From Crotalaria pallida (lineage: Eukaryota; Streptophyta; Magnoliopsida; Fabales; Fabaceae), in assembly GCA_037953625.1 (NCBI GenBank), contig CM075650.1:19163501-19227500 (forward strand): 64,000 bases of DNA. The letters are read 5' to 3'. The notes beneath the pieces are model-generated. The model did not search any database, was not told where the DNA came from, and was given only the letters and a program-made list of their open reading frames with translations. How positions within the stretch are numbered: the stretch's first letter is position 1; the number at the start of each line of letters is the position of its first letter. Positions 1 through 10,372 of this stretch are shown here, piece by piece. Made by a program: the position numbers and the translations under genes.

Positions 1-771
1 TCAAAAAATCCATTTTACTGAGCGCTAATGGAGGAGCAAGCTCAACTCAACACTAGTCTCTTTCCAAAAACATAAACAAAGGAGCCAAGCTCCACTCGGA
101 TCACATCTCACTTTAGTAACAACATTACTTTCCCCAGCTCTGGCTCGTCCTTGACATTATCATCAACTTTCCCCAATCTCTACTCTTATCTCATTTTAAT
201 CAATCTCTTATCCTTCATCATTATTTCTTTCTCCTTGTGCCTTTACTTTCAATTCTATTACCTCTACAACTTATTCATTTTATTTTCATTTTCTTTTTCA
301 GGACGTAACAGACGTCCATTAGCATATTACTCATTTTAATCAACAGTATTCAAATTCATCATGCATAATTAAATCAATAAATATAAACATGTTATTAACA
401 TACAAACATCACACAACAACAATGTGGTCTTTGTCACATTCGTATAAGTGGCCACACAACACAAACAATTGCCACTATACTACTGACTCCGAACCACTTA
501 GTTCCGATCTTTGAGATGATACGGAACGTCCTAATAAGTCACCTAAATACCACGGTGTCTTAGGAAAGCTTCTCTCTCACCTGAGGTCCAGCAATAAAAT
601 GCGTACCGTCTCCTCGGTTCCTTTTTGCTGCCGGCTACCCCAATCCCTCGTCTATACCATTCCTCGTATTAAATAAAACACACTTACGTTACTAACGTGT
701 ATTAAGAAAATCTGTACTTAGCTCGAGACACTTTCCGTTACTTATCGAAAGACTTAAAACACTATTGTTTT
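1..771 (-). mobile_element. Gypsy-type LTR, downstream part (interrupted by E1)
   Basis: Read on the minus strand, roughly 420-570 resembles 12515-12660 of the plus strand: shared blocks include GAGAGAG-AGCTTTCCTAAGACAC, TATAGTGGCAATTG and GGCCAC-TATACG. That second locus ends in the LTR-like terminus GGGCGTTACA. I infer this stretch is the downstream part of one minus-strand LTR whose upstream part lies at 6832-9426, with E1 inserted between them. No coding sequence is recognised; the 62-codon frame at 151-339 is low complexity. The LTR end is not visible inside the window. Confidence 0.5.
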
Positions 772-932
772 AGCAAAGTTGTTGAAGATAGGGGGAGAAT
801 CAAGCTTCTATCAATTGGAATTCAAATGTCAAAGCATTAATTGAGGGGGACCAAGTTTCTCACCAAGTGAACAACTTCAAAGAACTTCAAACATCTTCAA
901 AACGTGTTTGTCATTTTCAAAAAGGGGGAGAT
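772..932 (+). mobile_element. Extra 3'-internal fragment of E1, upstream of its 5' LTR
   Basis: These 161 bp match 5032-5192, the stretch just before E1's 3' LTR, with one substitution seen by eye, and include the polypurine tract AAAGGGGGAGA. A normal 5' LTR is preceded by target DNA, not by 3' internal sequence. The arrangement is therefore internal(3' end)-LTR-internal-LTR, as left by a tandem element that lost its first copy, or by unequal LTR recombination. An assembly artefact is the main alternative. Confidence 0.8.
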
Positions 933-1282
933 TGTAAGATCCATTGAGAATGTTTTGATAAATGACAAAATGTTTTGAACAAGCTACAAATGTGTTAGTT
1001 CAAGATCAGCAAGCAACAACAAACATCAAGTGATGAAGAGAGAGCAAGCTCATGAAAACAAGTTTGGTAGTTTATGTTTTATTGTAATATCTTTCGCCTC
1101 TCAAGTCTTTTAGTTTATGAGTTTGGGTAGAGTTAATAGAGGGTAGTGAATCTCTATCATAGTTATGATTATATCATATTTTGAGTTTTCACTTTACCTA
1201 AAATCAATGGGTGGCTTAAAGGTTTGAAAGAAAAGGTTTAGTTTTTGAGAAAACAAGTTTTTAAGTGGTTTTCATCTGACTA

Positions 1283-1381
1283 ATCGATTAAGCACTTTGA
1301 CTAATCGATTAGAATTTTCATGCCTTGCGCACTTAATCGATTAACTCATGTATTAATCGATTAAAACCTTTGTTAATCGAT
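1283..1381. promoter_or_regulatory. Palindrome box array (ATCGAT core) in U3 of E1
   Basis: Exact ATCGAT cores start at 1283, 1304, 1336, 1356 and 1376, each inside TTAATCGATTAA-like flanks, with spacings of 21, 32, 20 and 20 bp. A second cluster lies at 2334, 2355 (decayed to ATTGAT), 2387 and 2407, again about 20 bp apart. The array sits 80-180 bp upstream of the TATA box. Sireviruses are known to carry repeated symmetric motif boxes upstream of the promoter; the ATCGAT core differs from the CGG-CCG signature reported for them. Confidence 0.8.
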
Positions 1382-1462
1382 TAACACGTACAGATCTGGT
1401 TTTTAAAATACGTTTTTCACTTCTCAAAATCAGTTTTCAAGTGCTATAACTTTTGGGTATTC

Positions 1463-1470
1463 TATATAAA
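1463..1470 (+). promoter_or_regulatory. TATA box of E1 5' LTR
   Basis: TATATAAA lies about 80 bp downstream of the palindrome array and about 530 bp into the LTR, a reasonable position for the U3/R boundary. The identical motif is in the 3' LTR at 5723-5730. Confidence 0.6.
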
Positions 1471-2019
1471 CCTTTTCCTAATCATTTTGATCATCTAGAA
1501 TCATTTTCATACACTTTTTACAAAGAATCAAGCCACTCTATTCTCTCTCACTTTCATAGATCAAAGCTTTAACTTTTACATTCTTTGATCAAGAATCTTT
1601 GAATCTCTTATGTTGATATTTTCATAGCTTTTGAAACAGATTCATAGGATTGTTATTGTTTTTCATTTGAGTTGTAATCATTGCAAAGAAGGCAAGCTAT
1701 CTACAACAAAGGAAGTCTTGGTTGTGAATCAAGCAAACAAGCAATTGGAAGTCTTGTTGTGATAACAAGCAAATTGGAAGTCTTGGTGTGAGGCATCATC
1801 AAGCAAGTGGAAGACTTTGAAGAATCTCAAAGCAATTGGAAGTCTTGTTGAGGGGAATTGGCAAGCAAGGTTAGAGGTTAGATTAGAGCATCAATAGGAT
1901 TGCAAGGCAAGGGTGTGGTATCTCTTGTAGGCTAGCAAGAAGGGAGTCTTGTGAGGCATTTACTTGTAATTTGAGAACTCTAATTCCTCATAGTGAAGAA
2001 TCTCTCTTGGTTGAAGAGG

Positions 2020-2066
2020 GGACTGGGTGTAGCTTTCAAGTGGATGAAAGTGAACCAGGATAAATA
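2020..2066 (+). promoter_or_regulatory. Conserved inverted-repeat block in LTR leader
   Basis: A conserved block (GACTGGGTGTAG) is followed by an inverted repeat, CTTTCA 2033-2038 pairing with TGAAAG 2045-2050, and then by TGAACCAGGATAAA. Equivalent blocks with different but complementary arms occur in five other LTR families of this window. It lies about 550 bp downstream of the TATA box, so it is probably in the transcript leader. Confidence 0.55.
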
Positions 2067-2573
2067 ACTGTGTCGTATCTCTAAACCCTTAACTCTTTAC
2101 ATTCAAGTCATTCATTGTGTTCTTGATTAAAAACCTAGAAAAGGTGATTTTTCATAATTGATTGAATTGAATCTTAATTGTGCAAATTGATTTTGGGAAA
2201 ATCATTTTCATAACCTAGGTAATCAATAAGAATATTGGTGTTAATCAATTCCGCTTTATCTCTGATCATATGTGTTAATTGATTGGTTTTCGTATTTGAT
2301 TGAAAAGTGATTTTTCAGTTTTAACAGTGATTAATCGATTAACAAGAGTCATTAATTGATTAATTCAAAACAAGCTTTCGGCATTAATCGATTAGTTAGT
2401 CTTTTAATCGATTAACATTTGGAAAATTTGCAAAAATCATTTGTTTTAATCGTTTCAATTTGTTTCTTTCGAAAATCTTTCAAGGTTTATCAAACACCTA
2501 TTAAACCCCCCCTTCTAGGTGTTCTCCTAGTGTCTCCTAGTTATTTCACCCACCGATTGTAGGTTTCAACAAT

Positions 2574-2585
2574 TGGTATCAGAGC
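2574..2585 (+). other. Primer binding site of E1 (tRNA-Met type)
   Basis: TGGTATCAGAGC is the standard plant Ty1/copia primer site, complementary to the 3' region of initiator tRNA-Met. It lies two bases after the 5' LTR. Confidence 0.95.
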
Positions 2586-2641
2586 TCGGTCGAAAGACAC
2601 GAGCATAGAGCTTTTTCTTTAAGATCCTTGAGGAAACTACA

Positions 2642-4432
2642 ATGGGTTCTACGAATCCCTTTGGTGGTGAAGGTGCTTCAATTAGCCGCCCTCCTATGTT
2701 TGGTGGAGAGGGTTATGCTTATTGGAAAATTAGGATGAGAATCTTTATAGAAGCCATAGATGTGAACATTTGGGAAGCCATTGAAAATGGTCCTTATATT
2801 CCCTCAAAAGAAGTAGAAGGTGTACTTACACTAACTCCCAAAGATAAGTGGACCGATGATGATAAAAGGAAAATTCAATATGATTTAAAAGCTAAGAATA
2901 TCATCACCTCCGCTTTATCTTATGATGAGTTCTTTAGAGTCTCCCAATGTCGTCATGCCAAAGAAATGTGGGACACCTTGCAAGTCACACATGAAGGCAC
3001 TAGTGAAGTTAGGCGTGCTAGATTAAATTCTTTGATGCATGAATATGAATTGTTTCGTATGTTGCCTAATGAATCTATATGTTTTATGCAAAAGCGTTTT
3101 ACTCATATTGTTAATCATCTCATTGCTCTTGGTAAAACTTTCTTGAATTGTGAACTTGTTAACAAAGTTTTAAGATGTCTAAGTAGGGAATGGCAACCTA
3201 AGGTTACCGCAATTGTTGAATCAAAGGACTTGGACACCATGGACATAGCAACACTTTTCGGAAAACTTCAAGAACATGAAATGGAGCTTGGACGCTTACA
3301 TATGCATGAAGAATCGGACAAGAACAAAGAAAGAAAAGGAATCGCTCTTAAAGCTCAAAGATCATATCAAAAGGAAGAGAGTTCCGATAATGATGATAAT
3401 GAAGATTCCGATTCGGACATTGATGAAGAGGAGATGAAGCTTCTACTAAGAAAGTTCAATAAGATTCTAAGGAGAAAAGGAAGGTTGAACAAGAAAAAAA
3501 GTAAAGAGAAGGATCCCCCACACTACAAGACCAAGACATCAAAAGAAGGTATAGTTTGCCATGAATGTGGAAAGCCCGATCATCTCAAGTACTCATGCTC
3601 TAGGTATCTCAAGAAGAAGGAGAAAGAAAAGAAAAATTCAAAATCTAAAAGAGCATACATAGTTTGGAATAGTGATGATGAAGATGACAAGAAAAGCACA
3701 TCGAATAGTTCTTCGGATGATGAAAATTCTGCTTGTCTCAACTTGATAGCTCTAGTAGATAAAGAGGAAAGTTCAAATGATGAATCAAGTGAACAAAGCG
3801 AGGATAGCGATGTAAGTGAAACTAAATCCGAAATTTCTTCTAAATATGATATTCTATATAATGCTTATGAAGAAATGCATGAACATCTCAAGAAACTAGC
3901 TTCGAAAAATATTGAAAGGAAGAAGCTCATTTTGAAACATCAACAAGAGATTTTAGATCTTCAAAAACAAGTTGATGAGCTTAATCTTCAAAATGAAACT
4001 CTTGATCTCATATATGCTAGTTCTTCTTGTGATTGTGCTAGTAGATTGAATATTGTGGTTGATTGTGAGGATTGCATGTTGCTTAAAGATGAAAATGCTA
4101 TTTTGAAAAATAAGCTTGCAAGTTTCACAAATGGTGATATTAGATTGCGCACATTGTTAAATTTTCAAAGAGAAAATTCAAACAAGTTTGGTTTGGGTTA
4201 TACTAATGCTAAGAGTAAATCTCATAGAAATGTTGTTGATTTTTCTAAAGTTTATTATTCAAATGCACCAACATGTTTCTATTGTGGTACTCATGGACAT
4301 ACTTCAAATGTATGTTATATTAAAGTGCATGGTATACCTAAAGGAAATTTTGTTTGGGTGAAAAAGGGTGAGAGTCCCTACACTAACAAAAATGGATCCA
4401 AGACCATTTGGATACCAAAAAGCAAAGCATGA
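2642..4432 (+). CDS. gag: Gag polyprotein of Sirevirus E1 (intact)
   Basis: This 596-residue open frame starts with ATG 57 bp after the primer site. It is the structural protein that assembles the cytoplasmic virus-like particle and packages the element RNA. The N-terminal half holds the copia Gag region (SYDEFFRVSQC near residue 95, then MWDTLQVTHEGTSEVRRARL). Two CCHC zinc knuckles follow: CHECGKPDHLKYSC near residue 304 and CFYCGTHGHTSNVC near residue 548. Between them lie acidic, serine-rich stretches and a heptad-like predicted coiled coil near residues 400-450. Two knuckles and this length are typical of Sirevirus Gag. No frameshift or stop is present. No protease, integrase or RT follows, so the product could serve only in trans or as a particle shell. 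Confidence 0.93.
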   Translation: MGSTNPFGGEGASISRPPMFGGEGYAYWKIRMRIFIEAIDVNIWEAIENGPYIPSKEVEGVLTLTPKDKWTDDDKRKIQYDLKAKNIITSALSYDEFFRVSQCRHAKEMWDTLQVTHEGTSEVRRARLNSLMHEYELFRMLPNESICFMQKRFTHIVNHLIALGKTFLNCELVNKVLRCLSREWQPKVTAIVESKDLDTMDIATLFGKLQEHEMELGRLHMHEESDKNKERKGIALKAQRSYQKEESSDNDDNEDSDSDIDEEEMKLLLRKFNKILRRKGRLNKKKSKEKDPPHYKTKTSKEGIVCHECGKPDHLKYSCSRYLKKKEKEKKNSKSKRAYIVWNSDDEDDKKSTSNSSSDDENSACLNLIALVDKEESSNDESSEQSEDSDVSETKSEISSKYDILYNAYEEMHEHLKKLASKNIERKKLILKHQQEILDLQKQVDELNLQNETLDLIYASSSCDCASRLNIVVDCEDCMLLKDENAILKNKLASFTNGDIRLRTLLNFQRENSNKFGLGYTNAKSKSHRNVVDFSKVYYSNAPTCFYCGTHGHTSNVCYIKVHGIPKGNFVWVKKGESPYTNKNGSKTIWIPKSKA

Positions 4433-5192
4433 TTGTTTTTGTAGGTATGATTGAAGAGCAAAAGGACTTTCATGTGTTATTCATTCATTTGCATCTTCAA
4501 TTGGTATCAAGAGAAAATCCTACAAATTGGTAACATTTGATATTGTTAGATATTGATCATAGTTCTCTCAATTGATATTATTTCTTTAATAAGTTACAAT
4601 TTGTATAATTGATATTGATCACTCAATGATACTAATTTTGATCATTATATGATTATCATGCTATTGTTGCTTTTATGATATTTCTTTACCATTGATATCT
4701 TACTTTGTTAAGTGATGTGATGACTTTCTATTTTTAATTAGTTTGTTACAATTGGTATTATATTTCATTGTTATATTTTCTTACCAATTGGTATCACATT
4801 TCAAAGTATAGTTCATTTGTTTATACAATTGGTATAGTTCTTGTGATTGTACTTTTGGTATCAATGTTGTGAAGAAATAAATGAATATGATTTCTCTATT
4901 TTGGCTTAGCATTTTATATTTCAAATTGGTATATATTACTTTTTGATAATGCCAAAAGGGGGAGAAATGGTTGTTTTGAAATGGTTGTTTTGTGGAGAAA
5001 GGTTTGTGTTTTGTTGTTTTTATATAGGTTGAGCAAAGTTGTTGAAGATAGGGGGAGAATCAAGCTTCTATCAATTGGAATTCAAATGTCAAAGCATTAA
5101 TTGAGGGGGAGCAAGTTTCTCACCAAGTGAACAACTTCAAAGAACTTCAAACATCTTCAAAACGTGTTTGTCATTTTCAAAAAGGGGGAGAT
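4433..5192 (+). mobile_element. E1 3' internal region: no pol, repeated polypurine tracts
   Basis: Only 760 bp separate gag from the 3' LTR and no pol or envelope frame is present. The gag stop is followed by TTGTTTTTGTAGG, the same junction that precedes pol in E2 and E3. The core AATTGGTAT, shared with the LTR/primer-site junction, recurs between about 4499 and 4930, exactly or with one change. Four purine tracts of the AGGGGGAG type occur near 4952, 5050, 5104 and 5181; the last abuts the LTR. Multiple polypurine tracts are a Sirevirus hallmark. Confidence 0.8.
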
Positions 5193-6831
5193 TGTAAGAT
5201 CCATTGAGAATGTTTTGATAAATGACAAAATGTTTTGAACAAGCTACAAATGTGTTAGTTCAAGATCAGCAAGCAACAACAAACATCAAGTGATGAAGAG
5301 AGAGCAAGCTCATGAAAACAAGTTTGGTAGTTTATGTTTTATTGTAATATCTTTCGCCTCTCAAGTCTTTTAGTTTATGAGTTTGGGTAGAGTTAATAGA
5401 GGGTAGTGAATCTCTATCATAGTTATGATTATATCATATTTTGAGTTTTCACTTTACCTAAAATCAATAGGTGGCTTAAAGGTTTGAAAGAAAAGGTTTA
5501 GTTTTTGAGAAAACAAGTTTTTAAGTGGTTTTCATCTGACTAATCGATTAAGCACTTTGACTAATCGATTAGAATTTTCATCCCTTGCGCACTTAATCGA
5601 TTAACTCATGTATTAATCGATTAAAACCTTTGTTAATCGATTAACACGTACAGATCTGGTTTTTAAAATACGTTTTTCACTTCTCAAAATCAGTTTTCAA
5701 GTGCTATAACTTTTGGGTATTCTATATAAACCTTTTCCTAATCATTTTGATCATCTAGAATCATTTTCGTACACTTTTTACAAAGAATCAAGCCACTCTA
5801 TTCTCTCTCACTTTCATAGATCAAAGCTTTAACTTTTACATTCTTTGATCAAGAATCTTTGAATCTCTTATGTTGATATTTTCATAGCTTTTGAAAGAGA
5901 TTCATAGGATTGTTATTGTTTTTCATTTGAGTTGTAATCATTGCAAAGAAGGCAAGCTATCTACAACAAAGGAAGTCTTGGTTGTGAATCAAGCAAACAA
6001 GCAATTGGAAGTCTTGTTGTGATAACAAGCAAATTGGAAGTCTTGGTGTGAGGCATCATCAAGCAAATGGAAGACTTTGAAGAATCTCAAAGCAATTGGA
6101 AGTCTTGTTGAGGGGAATTGGCAAGCAAGGTTAGAGGTTAGATTAGAGCATCAATAGGATTGCAAGGCAAGGGTGTGGTATCTCTTGTAGGCTAGCAAGA
6201 AGGGAGTCTTGTGAGGCATTTACTTGTAATTTGAGAACTCTAATTCCTCATAGTGAAGAATCTCTCTTGGTTGAAGAGGGGACTGGATGTAGCTTTCAAG
6301 TGGATGAAAGTGAACCAGGATAAATCACTGTGTCGTATCTCTAAACCCTTAACTCTTTACATTCAAGTCATTCATTGTGTTCTTGATTAAAAACCTAGAA
6401 AAAGTGATTTTTCATAATTGATTGAATTGAATCTTAATTGTGCAAATTGATTTTGCGAAAATCATTTTCATAACCTAGGTAATCAATAAGAATATTGGTG
6501 TTAATCAATTCCGCTTTATCTCTGATCATATGTGTTAATTGATTGATTTTCGTATTTGATTGAAAAGTGATTTTTCAGTTTTAACAGTGATTAATCGATT
6601 AACAAGAGTCATTAATTGATTAATTCAAAACAAGCTTTCGGCATTAATCGATTAGTTAGTCTTTTAATCGATTAACATTTGGAAAATTTGCAAAAATCAT
6701 TTGTTTTAATCGTTTCAATTTGTTTCTTTCGAAAATCTTTCAAGGTTTATCAAACACCTATTCAACCCCCCCTTCTAGGTGTTCTCCTAGTGTCTCCTAG
6801 TTATTTCACCCACCGATTGTAGGTTCCAACA
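5193..6831 (+). mobile_element. Sirevirus E1, 3' LTR (1639 bp)
   Basis: Partner of 933-2571, same length, 12 substitutions. It ends CCAACA at 6831, followed by a short CAA-repeat. No convincing 5-bp target duplication can be read, because the left boundary is the extra internal fragment rather than target DNA. Confidence 0.95.
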
Positions 6832-8827
6832 ACAACAACACTTTAATGAATTAAATCGTACAAGCAATTAATTAATCATTTAATTTAATTATAAATCAAA
6901 CACTTATTTACTTAATTATTTTCTAAACATTTTTACTTTCATTTTCATAAAACAAAATAATTAGGCATTCACATACTCACAAGGATATATACCAAGCACA
7001 ACAATTCAATTCATTTCAAAAATCACCATATGAATTTATTTTAATAGAACTAAATTTCTTAAGCTTATCTACACTACATAGCCGAATGGAATCAAAGAAA
7101 GCAAGTCAAGAATTACAAACAAAACACATAAATCAATTTAACTTATTTCAAGCAATTAAATTCCACTTTCTTTCTCATGAATCAAGATGATTTACTCTTC
7201 CTTTTGAATTTAAAACCGTGAGCTCTACTTAGAGAAATTATTAAACTTTAATTTATTTTCTTAACTTAAATCAACTTGTTAAGCATTACATCAAAATCTT
7301 ATTTTTCATGCCAAAACCGAATGGAAACAAATAATTACAACAAAATTTCAAACTAATTCATCTAACATAATTCTTAAAGACACACTCATTACTCCAAGTC
7401 AATTCATGAGAAAAAGGATCCTAGTCTACTTATCAAGCATATGTCGAATACCCATCATGACAAAAACAAGGTTTTTAGGTTCATTTTAATCGTGCAAAAT
7501 TTAAGATTCATGAATCAAATCATGCACTCTTGAAATTCTTAAATCAAGAAGAAATCACATGTATGTGTCCTTTTTATGAAAAACAAAACATAATCTCTTG
7601 ATTTTAACTTTAGGCCGAATATTCATCACCAAAGTCAAGATTAAATTTCAAATTTTTATCGTGCACGAATATTAAACTTAGATCAACACAAAACTATTTT
7701 TCAAGAGTTGATGTCTTTGGTTTCCTTATCAAAACCGTGACATGCACTTAAGAAAGATCAAGACTTTTTGTCCAAAAACAACATGCATGACTTCAAGATC
7801 AAAACTTTTCATTAAAACAAAATCAAAGCTTTATCAAGTCAAAATCAAGACATGTATGAAGGAAGATTAGACCTTTTTGTTCAAAAGTCACATGCAAAGC
7901 CCAAGAACAAAACTTTCCAAAGATTAAAACAAAAATCAAAGCTTTTTAAAGATCAAGTTCAAAGGTCAAACATTTCAACACCTCAAATCAATTTTTCTAA
8001 ACATAAAATTAACATGCAACCACTTAGATCAAATCAAAAGCATCAAGATCCATGATACTAGTCAAGGCCGAATCACTTGGCTCTTGATCTAGGGTTTTAT
8101 AAGTTCATTTATTCTTAAAACTTCAAGATCAAGGCATAAATAACACATGCATGTACACAAAGCACCAAGATCATCATCAACTAACATGAAACACCAAAGA
8201 TCTTAACTTTATTATCAATCAAGTTTAAATCATTCATTTATTTACCAAATAAACTCTTAAACACATAATGGTTCACGGTTTTAAGAAAGAAAATTCAACA
8301 TGCAAAGGAATTTACTTCAAACTTCACAAAAATCTCATCAAACCTTTAGATCTAGAAGATTTAGTTTGAAAAACTTTAAGATCCATCATTTAGGTTTTAG
8401 CCGAATCATAAAGTCCATGATTTAAGTTATTACAAGTTATCTTTAGTCTTAAAAGTCCATGATTAAGCACAAACAACACTTGTACTCGTCATTTAAACTT
8501 GGAAAATTAAAATGCAAGGAAAGGAAAGAAGAAAAATTCACAAAACTAGAAGGAAACCTAACCATTACAATTTCTTCATGCTCCTTCGAAACACCCACCA
8601 AGATCAAGGTCTTCTAGCTTCTAAGGTCTTGGATCTTCAAGGAAAGGCTTAGGTTTTTGGACTTGGTTTCTCCTTCTTCTTCCTTCTTCCTCACGGCCAA
8701 CACCCTCCTTTCTTCTCTCTCTTTTTCTTTCTCTCTTTCTAAGAGGTTTGATGAGCCTCTTAGAGTTGTGTTTGGTTTTGGAAGTGGAAGTGAAGGAAAT
8801 GAAAGGAAAATGAACTGAGGGTTGTGG

Positions 8828-8835
8828 TTTATATA
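8828..8835 (-). promoter_or_regulatory. TATA box of the minus-strand gypsy-type LTR
   Basis: Minus-strand TATATAAA about 590 bp into the LTR, followed by a C/T-rich leader. This sets the LTR's orientation. Confidence 0.5.
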
Positions 8836-9084
8836 GGCAATTCGTGGACTTCCCTTTTTACCCTTGGAAATTGGGTCATGTGGGTTGAAGGGAGGGACAA
8901 TCTTGGCATTCCAATTTTTTTGCATGGGTGGAGTTTAGCAAAGGGACATCTAGGAGTAGGTTTAGGCTTTAGGTTACTTTACACACAATGGTTTATTTTT
9001 GCTAATTAAATTTTCTACCCATTAATTCCCCTTTTGGTTCTAATCTACCTCATTAACTCTTTATCTCAAAAATTAAGTCCTAAC

Positions 9085-9165
9085 TTATATATATATACAC
9101 ATATACATACACGTAGCATACACACATACATACACGTACCATACATATTCACACACATTTGCATT
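9085..9165. repeat. TA/CA dinucleotide-rich simple repeat
   Basis: Alternating TA, then CATACA-type units (ATATATATAC, ACACATACAT), about 80 bp within the gypsy-type LTR. Confidence 0.8.
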
Positions 9166-10088
9166 ATCATATTCTCTACCAGTTTAATTTCCATATATCC
9201 TTAAGCATACACACATATAGAAACCGCACATGCATACCAATTTCAAAAACTCAATTTCAAAAACTCATTAGTATTTCATGGAAACCATTCCTTTTGAAAT
9301 CATTCACCACTTTGAAATCATAAAATAAGAAATTTATGCATGAAAATATTCTTTCAAAACACTTTCTCAAAAATATAAATCTCTCTTAGTGTTTTAAACA
9401 ATACGAGGAATTTGCAGGGTGTTACAACCGACATCTCCGACTGATTTTTATTTCGCCGTTGCTTCATCTTCTGGTATGGATTTCGCCTTGGATTTTGCTG
9501 TTAGGGTTCTTCACTATTAGGATTTTTGCTGTTATTTTGCTATCCAACCACTAGCCCACTAAAAATCATTACACAACCACTAGCCCACTACCCACTAGGC
9601 CCATTAAATCCAATATCTCAATCCTCAGCCTCACAATTCCTTAATTCTCACTTTCTCAGCCTCTATCTCTCACCTTCCCTCTTCACTCTCGCTGTCCACG
9701 AACCGGCGCCGTCCACAATCCCTTTCCTTGCAGCATCACGAACCCATGCGGCCGCGCCCATAGTCGAGCAGCGACGACGACCAAAGAGTAGGAACAATGG
9801 AGTCCTTCCCTTTGTTTTTTCTGCTCTTTTATTTTTGGTTTTTTTTTTATGAGTATGTTTTATAAAACACTGAAATATTGATTCAATGAAATATCCGCTA
9901 GGATTAGCATGTCTTATAAAATAGTAAAACAGTGAAATATTGGTGGGAATTCGGTGATAAAACACTGAAATATTGATTGTGAATTTGTGATAAAATAGGA
10001 TAATATTGTTTTTTTTATCTTTACCATGAAGCTATATTTATAGTTTCAATTGTCTTCCACAGGAGTTTCTGAAAGTATGAAGGATTGA

Positions 10089-10372
10089 ACAAGCCAAATT
10101 AAAAAGATCAAAGCTGAAATGAATAAATTGAAGGTAGTGTGCTCTTAGAGTCTTAGTGATTTATTTCTGATTATAATTTTTATTGCTCTTTCAGTGCTGA
10201 CAACTTTGGCCGCAGTCTTTGAAGAATGATTATATGAAAAAACTTCAGGAAGAAGCAAAAGAATTAGAGCAACTTATGAGTAAAAAAAAATATGTATTCT
10301 GCTAAAGAAGATGAGTATAGCAAGAAAATAAGGGAACTGGGTCCATTGACATCAGATGTTTTTGAGGCATAA
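10089..10372 (+). pseudogene. SMC3: SMC3 (cohesin subunit) gene fragment, two exons, broken
   Basis: Exon-like piece 10089-10133 encodes SQIKKIKAEMNKLK and ends at a GT donor. After a ~80-bp intron ending CGCAG, exon-like piece 10216-10372 encodes KKLQEEAKELEQLMSKK, then (after a one-base shift in an A run near 10280) EDEYSKKIRELGPLTSDVFE. This matches the coiled-coil region of plant SMC3 just before the conserved GPLSSDAF motif. The frame is broken by the A-run slip, by a stop just before exon 1 (10086-10088) and by a break right after the FEA codons, and nothing else of the ~1200-residue protein is present. It is a captured or retained fragment, not a gene. The intron-like gap argues against a processed copy. 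Confidence 0.75.

Larger units (their letters stand above)
933..2571 (+). mobile_element. Sirevirus E1, 5' LTR (1639 bp)
   Basis: It begins TGTAAGATCC directly after a polypurine tract and ends CAACA, three bases before the tRNA-Met primer site. It aligns base for base with 5193-6831, with 12 substitutions and no gap counted by eye (about 0.7%), so the insertion is recent. It contains two clusters of TTAATCGATTAA-type palindromes (1283-1381 and 2334-2412), a TATA box, a conserved inverted-repeat block near 2020-2066, and a C-rich stretch near its 3' end of the kind described as a Sirevirus integrase signal. Confidence 0.95.
6832..9426 (-). mobile_element. Gypsy-type LTR, promoter-proximal part (minus strand)
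   Basis: On the minus strand this starts TGTAACACCCTGC at 9426 and runs leftward. It has a TATA box at 8828-8835 and a purine/pyrimidine-rich leader, then AT-rich sequence carrying a few scattered GCCGAAT or ACCGT motifs. It is continuous in sense with 1-771 if E1 is removed, which would make an LTR of more than 3 kb. The 103-codon minus frame at 8614-8925 is a low-complexity product of the leader (runs of K, E, R) and is not called as a gene. The PBS and internal region are not in the window, so it may be a solo LTR or one end of a larger element. Confidence 0.55.

Noticed and set aside
771..6840. Target-site duplication for E1
   Set aside because: The sequences at 756-771 and 6832-6850 share only short AACAC-type matches, and the left edge is an internal fragment, so no TSD can be claimed.
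8614..8925. 103-codon minus-strand frame
   Set aside because: Low-complexity K/E/R reading of a purine-rich LTR leader, downstream of the LTR TATA box; no homology recognised.
9526..9965. Opposed ~100-codon frames
   Set aside because: Mutually overlapping on opposite strands, no domain, no splice context.
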